Below, one piece after another: positions 20,001-28,783 of a stretch of 64,000 nucleotides of DNA (the first letter of the stretch is position 1; every line of letters begins with the position of its first letter). The notes below the pieces were generated by a model, which saw nothing but the letters and a program-made list of their open reading frames with translations, was not told the DNA's origin and ran no database searches. The stretch covers positions 239,247 through 303,246 of the forward strand of contig JAEUVU010000004.1 of assembly GCA_016786725.1 (NCBI GenBank), written 5' to 3'. The translations under genes and the position numbers were made by a program. Source of the DNA: Ferruginibacter sp. GTDB taxonomy: Bacteria > Bacteroidota > Bacteroidia > Chitinophagales > Chitinophagaceae.

Positions 20001-22852
20001 CCGTTCGCTACACTTACACTGATGTAAATGGTAACTACCTGTTTACAGATGTAACACCCGGCGCTTATACGGTTGGAGTAACCCTTCCACCGGCATTTGT
20101 GTTCACCACAAACAGCGGTGCTGTAAGCAGTGCAACCAACAGTGATGTAATTCCTGCAACAGGCAGAACAGCATCATTTACTGTAAATGCTGGAGACCAG
20201 ATTACTTATGTTGATGCAGGTATTAAAACACAGCAATCAACAAACGGAAGTGTGGGTGATTTTGTATGGAATGATTTGAATAAAGATGGTGTACAGGATG
20301 CAGGCGAACCTGGAATTGCAGGTGTAACTGTAAGGTTACTGAATGCTGCTACCAATGCGGTTATTGCCACCACAACAACTGATGCTGCCGGTAAATATAT
20401 CTTTAATGATGTACCTGCCGGCGATTATAAAGTAGAATTTGTAACTCCTGCAGGTTACACCACTACTACCAAACTGAACAGTAATGTAACTGCTTCAGGT
20501 ACTGATAGTGATGTTGATCCTGCTACATCAAGAACTGCAAACTTTACACTGGCTGCCGGTCAACGTATCACTTCAGTGGATGCAGGGTACTGGGTAACCA
20601 CAGGTGGTACCGGTGCTATTGGTGACCGTGTTTGGCTGGATGCTAATCAAAATGGTATCCAGGATGCCGGTGAAACCAATGTACAGGGTATGACTGTAAC
20701 ATTGTATGATGCCACTAATACAGCTATCAAATCTGTAGTTACAGATGCCAACGGTAATTACTTATTTACCGACCTGGCAGCAGGAAACTACACTGTTGGT
20801 TTCAGCAATGTACCGGCAGGCTTTACTTTCACAACGCAAGGATTAGGTACTGCTGCAACAGGCAGTGATGTTAATCCTGCAACAGGCAGAACAGCAACAA
20901 TTGCATTGGCCGCTGGCCAAACCAACCTTGATGTAGATGCCGGTATCCGCTCAGCAATGGCCGGAACCGGATCTATCGGAAACAGGGTTTGGAGCGATTT
21001 AAATAATAACGGTTTACAGGATGCAGGTGAAGTTGGTATTGCAGGAGTAGTTGTAGAATTACTTGATGCAGCCGGTAACCCGATTGATAAAGATCCAAAC
21101 ACAGCCGGCGTACAGCCAACTACTACTATAACCAATGCGTTAGGCGAATACCTGTTCACAGGATTAGCAGCAGGTGATTACAGGGTACGTTTTGGTACTT
21201 TACCTGCAGGATACAATGCTTCTCCAAAAGCAGCAGGTACAGACAGGAATATAGACAGTGATGGTAACGCTGTTGCAGGCGGTACTTCAACAACAGATAT
21301 TGTAAGCCTTGCAAATGGTGAAGAAAGATTAGATATTGATCTTGGTTTATTCAGCCCAACAGCGCCTCTTGGCCAGTTAGGCGACCGTGTTTGGTTTGAT
21401 TCAAATAATAATGGTATCCAGGATGCTACAGAACAAGGGGTGCCTGGTGTGAGTGTATCATTACTGAATGCTTCAAATGCAGTAGTAGCCGCTACTGTTA
21501 CAGATGCAAATGGTTTATACAGGTTTGTGAACCTGGCGGCCGGTACTTATTCAGTTAAATTCAGCAACCTGCCTGCAGGCTTTACATTCTCACCAGCCAA
21601 CCAGGGTGGTGACGATGCCGCTGACAGTGATGCAGATCCAGCAACAGGAATCACGGGTACTTATACCATCGCTGCCGGAACTGTTAATTTAACTGCTGAT
21701 GCAGGTATTTACTCAACACGTGCAGCATTGGGAGATTATGTATGGTTTGATGCTGATAACGATGGTACACAGGATGCAACAGAAAAAGGTGTTGCAGGTG
21801 TTACTGTTACTTTATATGATGCAGCAAATGTTGCTGTTACTTCGGCCATTACCGATCAGAACGGAAGATATTTCTTCAGCAACCTAAACCCCGGTACATA
21901 CACCGTAGGCTTCGGAACTATTCCAACCAAACTGGTATTTACTGCAAAAGATGTTGTAGCAGCCGGCGATGCAGCCGACAGTGATGTTGATCCAGCAACG
22001 GCCAGAACCGGTTCTTATACCCTGGCAGCAGGCCAGGTTAACTTAACAGTTGATGCAGGTTTGAAACCACTGGTACCAGCCACTGTAGGCGACTTTGTTT
22101 GGTTTGACCTTGACAGGAACGGCATCCAGGATCCGGGTGAGCCAGGTGTACCAGGTGTGATCGTTACCCTGTATAATGCTGCTAACCAGGTAGTGGGCTC
22201 TGCAGTTACTGATGGCAATGGTTACTACCTCATCAGCAATGTGCCAGCTGGTACAGGATACTATGCAGTGTTCAGCAATACACCTGATCCTGCAGCGCCA
22301 TTTACTTTACAAAATGTTGGTGGTTCCGCAGCAACTGATAACAGCAAGGCTGATGCAACCGGTAAAACAACTCCGTTTACTGTGGCTGAAGGCCAGAATG
22401 TAAGCAATATAGATGCAGGTGTTTACAGGCTGATCAATATACACGGAAATGTATGGAACGACGCCAATGGTTTAACAGATCTGCAAATAAACAAAACCGG
22501 CACCCAGGCTATACCTAACTCGCTGAACATTTACCTGGTAGATGCAAATACAAACCAGATAATTCAGGCTGAATCAATCAATTTAGATGGTACCTATAGC
22601 TTCTTCAATGTAGAAGTAAATACCTCTTACAAGGTTGTACTCAGCACTATCGTGGCATTCCCCGGACAGGCTTCTCCAATTCCATTCCTGCCTTCAGGAT
22701 GGCAAAGGGTGGGCGAAAACCTTGGAGCAGGGCCGCTATCAGGAAGCGATGGAGTACCTAACGGGTTATTGTTCCTTGATACAGAAACCAGCGATGTATA
22801 TGATGCAAACTTTGGTATCAGGGTGAGCAGCGGAGAGGTAATTGTTGGTTAA
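17006..22852 (+). CDS. Giant SdrD-B-like repeat surface protein
   Basis: A 1948-residue exported protein (signal peptide ends near VFAHS, about residue 39; a second in-frame ATG five codons in is an alternative start). After an Ig-like N-terminal region come two lectin-like segments that begin NPGFESGTTSWSW and NPSFENGTTGWSW (about residues 288 and 698). Ten copies of the SdrD B-domain follow in series, each starting near GDRVWLDxNxNGIQDAGE and running 110-120 residues, the first at about residue 434. An eleventh, degenerate copy (HGNVWNDANGL) closes the chain. Calcium-binding loops (DxNxDG) recur in every copy. The protein ends without a T9SS sorting domain, unlike its neighbours. I infer a long calcium-stiffened stalk or adhesin; how it is anchored is unknown. 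Confidence 0.93.
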   Translation: MLLKFMKKTSTNSGVAFKKYLVTILAILCLASSQVFAHSVDSYSGTCASGPQYKVTAVVSNVNSSSNYRWQWKNSSNAWVCFVNGANVINGISYNVSGAVYNLTTTPGPIIFTNPGAGLEGLQIRMVISDGNGVNPCNLPAGNTWTSVNPFTISVNNTPCAPCTAKVTSLYFNELNGGADLPITNGATFTLNQLGSLYNLEASTSGTVGSVKYTITGPTPSSNIENTVPYNSPATGGGAWTGAVGTYTVNLKTYSASGATGNLCHDTTITFNVTTFDCNCPGTNLVLNPGFESGTTSWSWSGGTLAQGTGAVACGSWSGDLNNTSASSKAWQSIGTNLPVGTVINASVYAGTHDNTFNNWVAIEFLNASNAVLSSSVYVQVDKILANSPAGPQLYNITATVPSGAVTTRVAFGGTGSYTKTDRWCVTKTEPVTGSIGDRVWLDANGNGIQDATETGGITGVTVQLRNSANTVIATQTTNGTGNYLFTGLAAGTYTVVFPVSISGSVVTTANVGSDDNIDSDPSQASGITPVITLATAQNITNVDAGYCPVNLQIGNRVWYDTDNDGINDATENGIRNVTVRLYKDDNNDNVADGAALATVLTDINGNYLFSNLAPGNYIVGAVAPNGYVSSAVNGGDPDNNTDLDDNGQVTAAGNEMRGLAITITGGGEPSGNTNNTYDFGFLPDCACVNSTSNLLVNPSFENGTTGWSWSGGTLTTGTGYVACGTKNGFNDWASGTSKVWQDVNVAAGSTVAFSAFAGTHAPGIACSPKLSLVFLNSANATISQTDVTVTRVVGDYNNQLEQYSITAVAPAGTVKVRVQSTITCNTMKLDAFCLTVTAVPLGSIGDRVWKDTDGDGIQDAGEVGVAGITIVLLNSAGQPIATTTTDAFGNYKFSGLPAGNYSLRITPPANYSLSAKTQGSDTNLDSDFDPITYTTGTVALAAGQNRTDIDAGLKFSQPLPASVGDRVWLDTNADGVQDAGEPGVSNVLVTLYNSSNVAVRYTYTDVNGNYLFTDVTPGAYTVGVTLPPAFVFTTNSGAVSSATNSDVIPATGRTASFTVNAGDQITYVDAGIKTQQSTNGSVGDFVWNDLNKDGVQDAGEPGIAGVTVRLLNAATNAVIATTTTDAAGKYIFNDVPAGDYKVEFVTPAGYTTTTKLNSNVTASGTDSDVDPATSRTANFTLAAGQRITSVDAGYWVTTGGTGAIGDRVWLDANQNGIQDAGETNVQGMTVTLYDATNTAIKSVVTDANGNYLFTDLAAGNYTVGFSNVPAGFTFTTQGLGTAATGSDVNPATGRTATIALAAGQTNLDVDAGIRSAMAGTGSIGNRVWSDLNNNGLQDAGEVGIAGVVVELLDAAGNPIDKDPNTAGVQPTTTITNALGEYLFTGLAAGDYRVRFGTLPAGYNASPKAAGTDRNIDSDGNAVAGGTSTTDIVSLANGEERLDIDLGLFSPTAPLGQLGDRVWFDSNNNGIQDATEQGVPGVSVSLLNASNAVVAATVTDANGLYRFVNLAAGTYSVKFSNLPAGFTFSPANQGGDDAADSDADPATGITGTYTIAAGTVNLTADAGIYSTRAALGDYVWFDADNDGTQDATEKGVAGVTVTLYDAANVAVTSAITDQNGRYFFSNLNPGTYTVGFGTIPTKLVFTAKDVVAAGDAADSDVDPATARTGSYTLAAGQVNLTVDAGLKPLVPATVGDFVWFDLDRNGIQDPGEPGVPGVIVTLYNAANQVVGSAVTDGNGYYLISNVPAGTGYYAVFSNTPDPAAPFTLQNVGGSAATDNSKADATGKTTPFTVAEGQNVSNIDAGVYRLINIHGNVWNDANGLTDLQINKTGTQAIPNSLNIYLVDANTNQIIQAESINLDGTYSFFNVEVNTSYKVVLSTIVAFPGQASPIPFLPSGWQRVGENLGAGPLSGSDGVPNGLLFLDTETSDVYDANFGIRVSSGEVIVG

Positions 22853-22917
22853 TAAAAAATGAGCTTGTTACAATTTATATAGAATTAAAATTTGGTTATC
22901 AATTAAAAATTAAAAAA

Positions 22918-25353
22918 ATGAAAAAAACTTTAAAACCTCTGATGTTGATTGGGATGTCGCTTATAGCTGTTCAGGGCCTATTGGCGCAATCAATCCCAAC
23001 AATAGAAATGCCACGGCTTCCAAATGTCTTAGGCAATTCAAATTACGGTGTTGGATCAAGTATATCACCGGTGGTTACAGAATTTAAAAACGATAATTTA
23101 AACAACAACGTTTTTACCAATTATGTACCACAATCTACTTTTTCTGTTTCTTTTGCTAACCAGCAGTTTACCGGATTAAGTTACGGCACTGCCAATTACA
23201 ACGGAACTGGTGTAAGTACTTTGCAAAGCACCGGCCTTGTATTTGGTATCGGACCTTCTCTTGTAACAGATCCGGCTCCTCAGGGCGGTAACCCATACAG
23301 CCGTTACAACATCATTGGTGAATATGGTGGAAACGGAGGACCTACAAACTCTATGTTTACCTCCAACCCTACTGCCACCGGGGCACAATTAGGTACCGGT
23401 ATCAATGTTGCAAATGCTTCAAACAATAACTTAAACGGTGCTGTTGAGGTTTTTACAACTGCACAGGTATTGTATAATAATCCTGCATACCCTGTTGGTT
23501 CAAGAGCTTATTTTGGCGACCTGGTTTTAACTTTCAACCAGCCTGTTAAAAACCCGGTTATTCATATTGCCGGCTTAGGTGGTTCTTACAGGTATTTACC
23601 ATTCGGAGCTGCAAACGTACCCGCTAACTACGTTTCAACTTTCTTTTCTACAGAATTAGAATTACAAACCCCCGGCTTAACATCTACCTTAATGTCGAGC
23701 AACCAGTTTATGACTCTTTCCGGAAACAACATCTTAAACAACAATGATGTTAATCCTAACGGTGGTTCAATAAACGACCCAACAGAATTTATCAATAACC
23801 TGGGCGCTGCTACCGGCAGTATCAGAATAAACGGAACGGTGCAAACCCTTGTTTACAGGGTTTATTTACAGGGAGGTACCGCATCACAATTTGCATGGTC
23901 AGCGCCTGGTAGCCTGGTTTTAGGACCGGGGGCTCCAAGAGATCCTTTTACCGGAGATATCTGGTATGTAGCTGCCAGTTACGACAGGCCTACACTACAG
24001 ATAATTACCGGCAATGTGTTTAACGATGCTGATGGATTAGCTGATAACAATGTTTCAAAAACGCTTACTTCAGTAGGGCCGGTTGACAATCCTAAAACGA
24101 ATGCCGGTGGATTAGTGTATGCTAACTTAATTTCAGGCGGCGTTGTTGTGGCTACCATGCCGGTAGCAGCCAACGGAACCTTCTTGTTTGATAATGTGGC
24201 TGTAGGTACTTATACTGTTCAAATCTCCAGCAACCAGGGTGTAGTTGGCCAGCCTCAACCTGCAACAGCTTTGCCGTCAGGCTGGGTTAATACCGGTGAA
24301 TTTAACGGTGCCGGCGCAGGAAACGACGGCGCAGTAAATGGATTATCTGCACCTATTGTTGTTGTAGCAGGAGATATTAAATCTGATATTAACTTTGGTA
24401 TTGAGCGTTTACCGGATTCAAAATCATTCAATACAGTTATAACTACACCAGTTGTTGGAGAATCAATTGCTTTAACTACACCTAGTGCACAAAGATTTGG
24501 CCCACTGCCGATTTTAACAGGCAGTGATCCGGAAGATCAGCCAACTGAAGGTGTTTTAACAGGCAAATCGGTTCAGTTTACTACATTGGCAACCGTGGGA
24601 ACCAGCAACACACCGGCAGTATTAATGTATAATGGTGTTCCTATTACACTTAATCAGGTAATTCCCAATTTTAACCCTGCGTTGTTAACCGTGTCACTGC
24701 CTAACCCATGGGCTGGTTCTGGCCTGAGGTTTAACTATGCATTTGTAGATGCTGCAGGTTTACCTGATCCAACTCCGGCTTTATACAGGCTGTCATGGTC
24801 AGGTGGTGGAACACTGGAGATTAACCTGTCTGAATTTATTGTAACTAAAAATAACTGTACTGCAAACCTTAATTGGAAAACATCTTCAGAAATCAATAGT
24901 GACAGATTTGAAATTGAAGTAAGTACAAGTACAAACCCAGTTTATTCAAAAGTAAGTACAGTATTGGCGTCTGGAACAAGTTCAACAACCAAATCTTACC
25001 AGTTCAGCTATCCAATGCAAACAGGCCTGGTATATTATTTCCGCCTGAAAATGATTGACAAGAATGGTTCATTTACTTACAGTACTATTCAGTCTGCAAG
25101 TTGCTCAAAAGGCCGCGGTGTTATAACAATAGGGCCCAACCCGGCAACTGACTACTTCACAATCAGAGGAATGCAGGATGGCAAGAATAGTGTAATGGTT
25201 TATGCTTCAAACGGGCAATTGGTTAAAGGCCAGGAATTCCAGCAAAACCAGGGCGATGTGAATATTTCGCACTTAGCACCGGGTATGTATACTGTAAAGG
25301 TTACAAACCTGATATCAGAAACCACCGTAGTACTAAAATTGATAAAATACTAG
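22918..25353 (+). CDS. T9SS type A sorting-domain secreted protein
   Basis: An 811-residue protein with a signal peptide ending at LLAQS (about residue 25). The N-terminal half is an asparagine- and glycine-rich strand-rich region. Around residues 360-480 lies a degenerate SdrD-B-like unit starting ITGNVFNDADGLADN, which resembles the eleventh unit of the upstream giant protein. The C-terminus has the Bacteroidetes type IX secretion signal: TIGPNPATDYFTIRG, then VYASNGQLVKG and LAPGMYTVKVTN. A short spacer of 65 bases separates it from the giant repeat gene and a strong terminator follows, so the two are probably one operon. The two proteins may act together on the surface. Confidence 0.9.
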   Translation: MKKTLKPLMLIGMSLIAVQGLLAQSIPTIEMPRLPNVLGNSNYGVGSSISPVVTEFKNDNLNNNVFTNYVPQSTFSVSFANQQFTGLSYGTANYNGTGVSTLQSTGLVFGIGPSLVTDPAPQGGNPYSRYNIIGEYGGNGGPTNSMFTSNPTATGAQLGTGINVANASNNNLNGAVEVFTTAQVLYNNPAYPVGSRAYFGDLVLTFNQPVKNPVIHIAGLGGSYRYLPFGAANVPANYVSTFFSTELELQTPGLTSTLMSSNQFMTLSGNNILNNNDVNPNGGSINDPTEFINNLGAATGSIRINGTVQTLVYRVYLQGGTASQFAWSAPGSLVLGPGAPRDPFTGDIWYVAASYDRPTLQIITGNVFNDADGLADNNVSKTLTSVGPVDNPKTNAGGLVYANLISGGVVVATMPVAANGTFLFDNVAVGTYTVQISSNQGVVGQPQPATALPSGWVNTGEFNGAGAGNDGAVNGLSAPIVVVAGDIKSDINFGIERLPDSKSFNTVITTPVVGESIALTTPSAQRFGPLPILTGSDPEDQPTEGVLTGKSVQFTTLATVGTSNTPAVLMYNGVPITLNQVIPNFNPALLTVSLPNPWAGSGLRFNYAFVDAAGLPDPTPALYRLSWSGGGTLEINLSEFIVTKNNCTANLNWKTSSEINSDRFEIEVSTSTNPVYSKVSTVLASGTSSTTKSYQFSYPMQTGLVYYFRLKMIDKNGSFTYSTIQSASCSKGRGVITIGPNPATDYFTIRGMQDGKNSVMVYASNGQLVKGQEFQQNQGDVNISHLAPGMYTVKVTNLISETTVVLKLIKY

Positions 25354-25395
25354 ATAAACAGACGAGTTTCGATAACCAAGCACAAGCAAAGATGT

Positions 25396-25426
25396 CCCCC
25401 CGCCTTAACCGGGGGGCTCTTTTTTT
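25396..25426 (+). terminator. Strong rho-independent terminator
   Basis: CCCCCCG pairs perfectly with CGGGGGG around a 7-base loop and is followed by CTC and a run of T. It ends the 17-25 kb surface-protein unit. Confidence 0.93.
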
Positions 25427-25802
25427 GAAAAAAGGCAAAAATTTTTATGGCTCATAAAGCGTTTATAATTAGACACTTACGATGATTTAAGTGGGTAGAG
25501 TAAATTTTTTTTAAGAAAGATTAGGAAATGTGAAAACTGTTTCTATATATTTGTATCCCCTAACAACAGTAATTTTACTGACTTTCACGTGTTTTCTCCC
25601 TTAATTTGACAAGGTTGTTTTTGTATTGTGCTTTGTATAATAAATACTATCAGGTATTTGCTTATAGCCTTGCTTTTACAGTAAACTGCCTCAAATACCA
25701 GCATTGGTATTGCTTTAAATTTTATCCAGTATTCTTTTATTTTTGAAAAATCGGAAACAAGGTCCCGCAAAAACGAGATCATAACCTCTGAAAGAAAATA
25801 AA
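25427..25802. other. Non-coding gap with a candidate -7 box
   Basis: No convincing gene is seen. A TATATTTG (TAnnTTTG) at 25546-25553 could be the -7 element for the downstream two-gene unit, though no clear TTTG lies 20 bases upstream. The remainder is AT-rich without repeats that I can see. Confidence 0.45.
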
Positions 25803-26045
25803 ATGAATAAAAATTTTACCCACAAGGAGCCTAAAAACTTTGTATCAAAGGTTTCGGGTTTCTTCTCTTTTTTACCAGCTTTACCTGCAATGCCAGCGCA
25901 TGTGGTAAATTTTGTATTGGTGACCTATAACAACTTCCCGGGGTTATCATTCATTTCAAAAATCTTTACTGAAAATAAACCTGCCCTGAAACCAGAACCG
26001 GTTTTGGTTGCGAATAATTTCTGCAACAATAAAAGATCAGTGTAA
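25803..26045 (+). CDS. Small hypothetical protein
   Basis: An 80-residue protein with no family I recognise. The middle is hydrophobic (SGFFSFLPALPAMPAHVVNFVLVTYNNFPG), with proline-alanine repeats, and could be a short membrane-associated segment. The ends are polar and basic, and a single cysteine sits near the C-terminus. It lies 13 bases before the T9SS protein gene on the same strand and shares its likely promoter. That position, and the lack of a competing frame, support a real gene, but codon evidence is weak because it is short. Confidence 0.5.
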   Translation: MNKNFTHKEPKNFVSKVSGFFSFLPALPAMPAHVVNFVLVTYNNFPGLSFISKIFTENKPALKPEPVLVANNFCNNKRSV

Positions 26046-26058
26046 TAACCATAAGTAA

Positions 26059-27186
26059 ATGAAAATAAACGTAACCATATTCAATAAAACAATTGCCTGC
26101 CTTAAAAAGCAGCGGCCGGCAATGTTATTGACAGGGCTACTGTTTATTTTATGCAGCAGGCAAACACAGGCCCAGGCTCCATCTGAACCAACAAAAAAAG
26201 ATTCTGCACTTCTTGTTACTGATTCTTTGTCAGCGTTAAATAACCCGGCTTCTGTTGGAGATTTTGTGTGGATAGATAACAATATTAACGGTATACAGGA
26301 TGCAGGAGAACCAGGACTTGCAAATGTGGAAGTTGTTTTGTATGACTCGTTATTGAATGTTATTGACAGTAAATACACCAATGATTCCGGAGCATATCAT
26401 TTCAGTAATATTGCAATACCACAGGCAGGCTCAAAAACATTCATTGTAGGCTTCAATAACATTCCGCCTGATTATGCCTATACCAACCTTATTGCTGACA
26501 GTGCCAACAGGTACATCAACAGTAAATCCGACACCATCTCGGGCAGAACCAAACCATTTGTATTGCATGCCGGTGAAGTACGTAAGGATATAGACGGGGG
26601 TATAAAAAATGCGCCAGGAGTTGTACTGCCCCTCATCATTAACCAGTTTAACGGCAGTTATTCCGACGGTTTTATTCAATTGGGGTGGAATACTTATTCT
26701 GAAATAAATGTGGTACAATTTGATGTTGAACGCAGTACGGATGGCGTGAATTTCAGACAGATAAGCAAAGTAAACGCGGTAAGCGGCCAACTGAACAGTA
26801 ACAATGATTATAAATACCTGGATATTACGGCCCAGCGTGGTACCAACTATTACAGGTTAGCTATTGTAGATAACAACGGCAATTATACCTACAGCAAATC
26901 TGTCATGGTTAATGTTGATGTAAAAGGTATCAGCGTAATGATCGTTTATCCAAACCCCTTCAGCAGGAGGGTACAGATACGTATTACCTCTGACAAGGCA
27001 GAAAAAGTAGCTATCAACATTATAAACAACAATGGCGTATTAATGAGTACCCAGCAGGCAAACATGCAGGTTGGGGATAATAATATTGCCATCAATAAAG
27101 TGGATGCATTACCGGAAGGTATATATTATATTGAAGTGGTGAGCAGCACCAGAAGCCTTAAAACAAAAGTGATGAAGCTTAACTAA
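26059..27186 (+). CDS. T9SS-sorted protein with a single SdrD-B domain
   Basis: A 375-residue exported protein. The N-terminal hydrophobic stretch (about residues 16-36, ending TQAQA) is a signal peptide after a basic lead. One SdrD-B domain starts SVGDFVWIDNNINGIQDAGE near residue 71, matching the repeats of the 1948-residue protein at 17 kb. A fibronectin-like strand region follows (LGWNTYSEINVVQFDVERSTDG), then the type A sorting domain: MIVYPNPFSRRVQIRI, NNNGVLMSTQQ and LPEGIYYIEVVSS. It is a compact, single-unit relative of the giant protein, with the sorting domain that the giant lacks. Confidence 0.92.
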   Translation: MKINVTIFNKTIACLKKQRPAMLLTGLLFILCSRQTQAQAPSEPTKKDSALLVTDSLSALNNPASVGDFVWIDNNINGIQDAGEPGLANVEVVLYDSLLNVIDSKYTNDSGAYHFSNIAIPQAGSKTFIVGFNNIPPDYAYTNLIADSANRYINSKSDTISGRTKPFVLHAGEVRKDIDGGIKNAPGVVLPLIINQFNGSYSDGFIQLGWNTYSEINVVQFDVERSTDGVNFRQISKVNAVSGQLNSNNDYKYLDITAQRGTNYYRLAIVDNNGNYTYSKSVMVNVDVKGISVMIVYPNPFSRRVQIRITSDKAEKVAINIINNNGVLMSTQQANMQVGDNNIAINKVDALPEGIYYIEVVSSTRSLKTKVMKLN

Positions 27187-27230
27187 GTACAGGCTATCAT
27201 AATTTTTCTCTTACCTCTATGTTGTATTGT

Positions 27231-27259
27231 AAAAACCTTGTCATGCGCAAGGTTTTTTT
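27231..27259. terminator. Hairpin terminator between convergent genes
   Basis: AAAAACCTTG pairs with CAAGGTTTTT around TCATGCG. A runs on one side and T runs on the other let it serve both the T9SS gene and ispH, which end toward each other. Confidence 0.85.
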
Positions 27260-27261
27260 AT

Positions 27262-28491
27262 TTAAGAATGGATTGTTTGCAGCAGTTCCTCCAAAGGTTT
27301 ATCTGCTTCAAAAATATCCTTCAGTTTATTGATGATGCCTTCTACCAATGCGTCGGGGCAACTGGCGCCGCTGGTCATTAATATTTTAACTGGCCGGTGG
27401 GCAGGTAAAAAATCATTAGTGAGCTTTTCTGCTTTGGAATGAATATCATAATGAAGGATCGTATGATCATCAATGATCTTTTCTTCGGTATTGATGAAAT
27501 AAGTTGGCAGTTTAGCTTCGCAGAGTTCAACCAGGTGTGTGGTATTGCTGCTGTTATAACCGCCTGCAACTATCGCCAGGTCTGCATCCTGCTGCAACAT
27601 CCCGTAAACCGCAGATTGGTTATCATTGGTTGCATAACATAAGGTGTCTCTTGTATCGGCAAAACGTTCTTCAATTGTTTTATCATCCAGTTTGTATTTT
27701 GACAGCATCACCTGTTTTAAAAAGTCTGATATTTCCTGCGTATCGCTTGCAAGCATGGTTGTTTGGTTTACCACCCCTATGCGTTGCAGATCTTTGTGTA
27801 CATCAAAATTATCTGAAAATTTACCTGCAAATTCCTGCCTGAACAGCCCGGGATCTTTTTCTCCAGTAATGTATTTACTTAAGGCAATTGCATCCTTCAT
27901 ATCGTTTACGATCACCGTGGGTGTATGTGCAGATGCATGTGAAAAAGTGGCCCTTGTTTCTTCATGCGTGGGTTTGCCGTGTACAATTACCGTGTAATTC
28001 TTTTTTGCGATCTGTTCGCTGCGGTTCCAGACTTTTTCTACAAAAGGGCAGGTGGTATTGTAGCGGTAAGTTTCTATGCCGATACTCTTAAGCTTCTCCT
28101 CAATATTTAAAGTGGTACCAAAGGCAGGAATGATGACCACATCATCCTTAGTCAGCGTTTCAAAAGGAATGACCTGTTTGCCATGGGTATCCTGCAGAAA
28201 CTGAACACCTTTATCAATCAGATCCGCATTTACCTGCGGATTGTGTATCATTTCACTCAGCAGAAAAATGCGTTTGCCGGGGTTTTCTTCAATGGTGCGG
28301 AAGGCAATCTCAATTGCATTTTCCACACCATAGCAAAACCCAAAGTGACGGGCAAGGTATATTTTAAGCGGACCATAATCCAGCAAGGCAGGGCTGAAAT
28401 CCTTTTTCATTTTATCCAGCTCTTTTCGTTTGTTTTTTATGGCGGCAATTAAAGGGCTCCGGTATATTATGGGAACATCAAACTTTTTCAT
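27262..28491 (-). CDS. ispH: 4-hydroxy-3-methylbut-2-enyl diphosphate reductase
   Basis: A 409-residue IspH (LytB), the last enzyme of the MEP pathway, which makes IPP and DMAPP using a [4Fe-4S] cluster. The three cluster cysteines are present: C53 in HFGFCYGVENA, C148 in TTCPFVEKVWNRS and C378 in SGASCPDALVEG. The histidine and glutamate motifs HGKPTHEET and the NQTTM segment also match. This is the long Bacteroidetes form, with about 45 extra N-terminal residues and an insert of about 60 residues in the middle compared with the 310-residue enzyme of Escherichia coli. It supplies the isoprenoid precursors that the class I synthase-like gene at 59.5 kb would use. Confidence 0.97.
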   Translation of the reverse strand: MKKFDVPIIYRSPLIAAIKNKRKELDKMKKDFSPALLDYGPLKIYLARHFGFCYGVENAIEIAFRTIEENPGKRIFLLSEMIHNPQVNADLIDKGVQFLQDTHGKQVIPFETLTKDDVVIIPAFGTTLNIEEKLKSIGIETYRYNTTCPFVEKVWNRSEQIAKKNYTVIVHGKPTHEETRATFSHASAHTPTVIVNDMKDAIALSKYITGEKDPGLFRQEFAGKFSDNFDVHKDLQRIGVVNQTTMLASDTQEISDFLKQVMLSKYKLDDKTIEERFADTRDTLCYATNDNQSAVYGMLQQDADLAIVAGGYNSSNTTHLVELCEAKLPTYFINTEEKIIDDHTILHYDIHSKAEKLTNDFLPAHRPVKILMTSGASCPDALVEGIINKLKDIFEADKPLEELLQTIHS

Positions 28492-28621
28492 TGTAAATTA
28501 TAACAAATGCAAAGGTATGCCGATTTGCCTTTATTTAATTCGTGTGACCTGCAATACCAAAAAGGACCGGCACAGACCCGGCTGAAAATAAGGGTTACAT
28601 AAAGTTGTTACATTGTTTTGA

Positions 28622-28663
28622 CCTCACCCCCAACCCCCTCTCCAAAGGAGAGGGGGCTTTAGA
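28622..28663. repeat. Dispersed CCCCCTCTCC hairpin repeat
   Basis: A perfect 10-base stem (CCCCCTCTCC at 28634-28643 and GGAGAGGGGG at 28647-28656) with a 3-base loop follows CTCACCCCCAA. This type is scattered through Bacteroidetes gene gaps; a relative lies at 38565-38595. The rest of the 292-base gap before 28784 holds a possible -7 box TACATTTG at 28752-28759 and no gene. Confidence 0.8.
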
Positions 28664-28783
28664 CCCTGCAATTTGAAAATACTTTATTTCAAACAATAGA
28701 TTTTAAATATTTCGCAAAACACTGCTTTAAACAATTTTGAAAACCCTGGCTTACATTTGGGTACAGAAAATACCTGATGCAGA

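Noticed and set aside
20788..21159. Minus-strand frames opposite the SdrD-B repeats
   Set aside because: Several similar frames recur because the repeats repeat; they have no features of proteins.
25585..25782. Minus-strand frame of 65 codons in the gap before 25803
   Set aside because: No start context, promoter or recognisable domain; it covers the likely promoter of the downstream unit.
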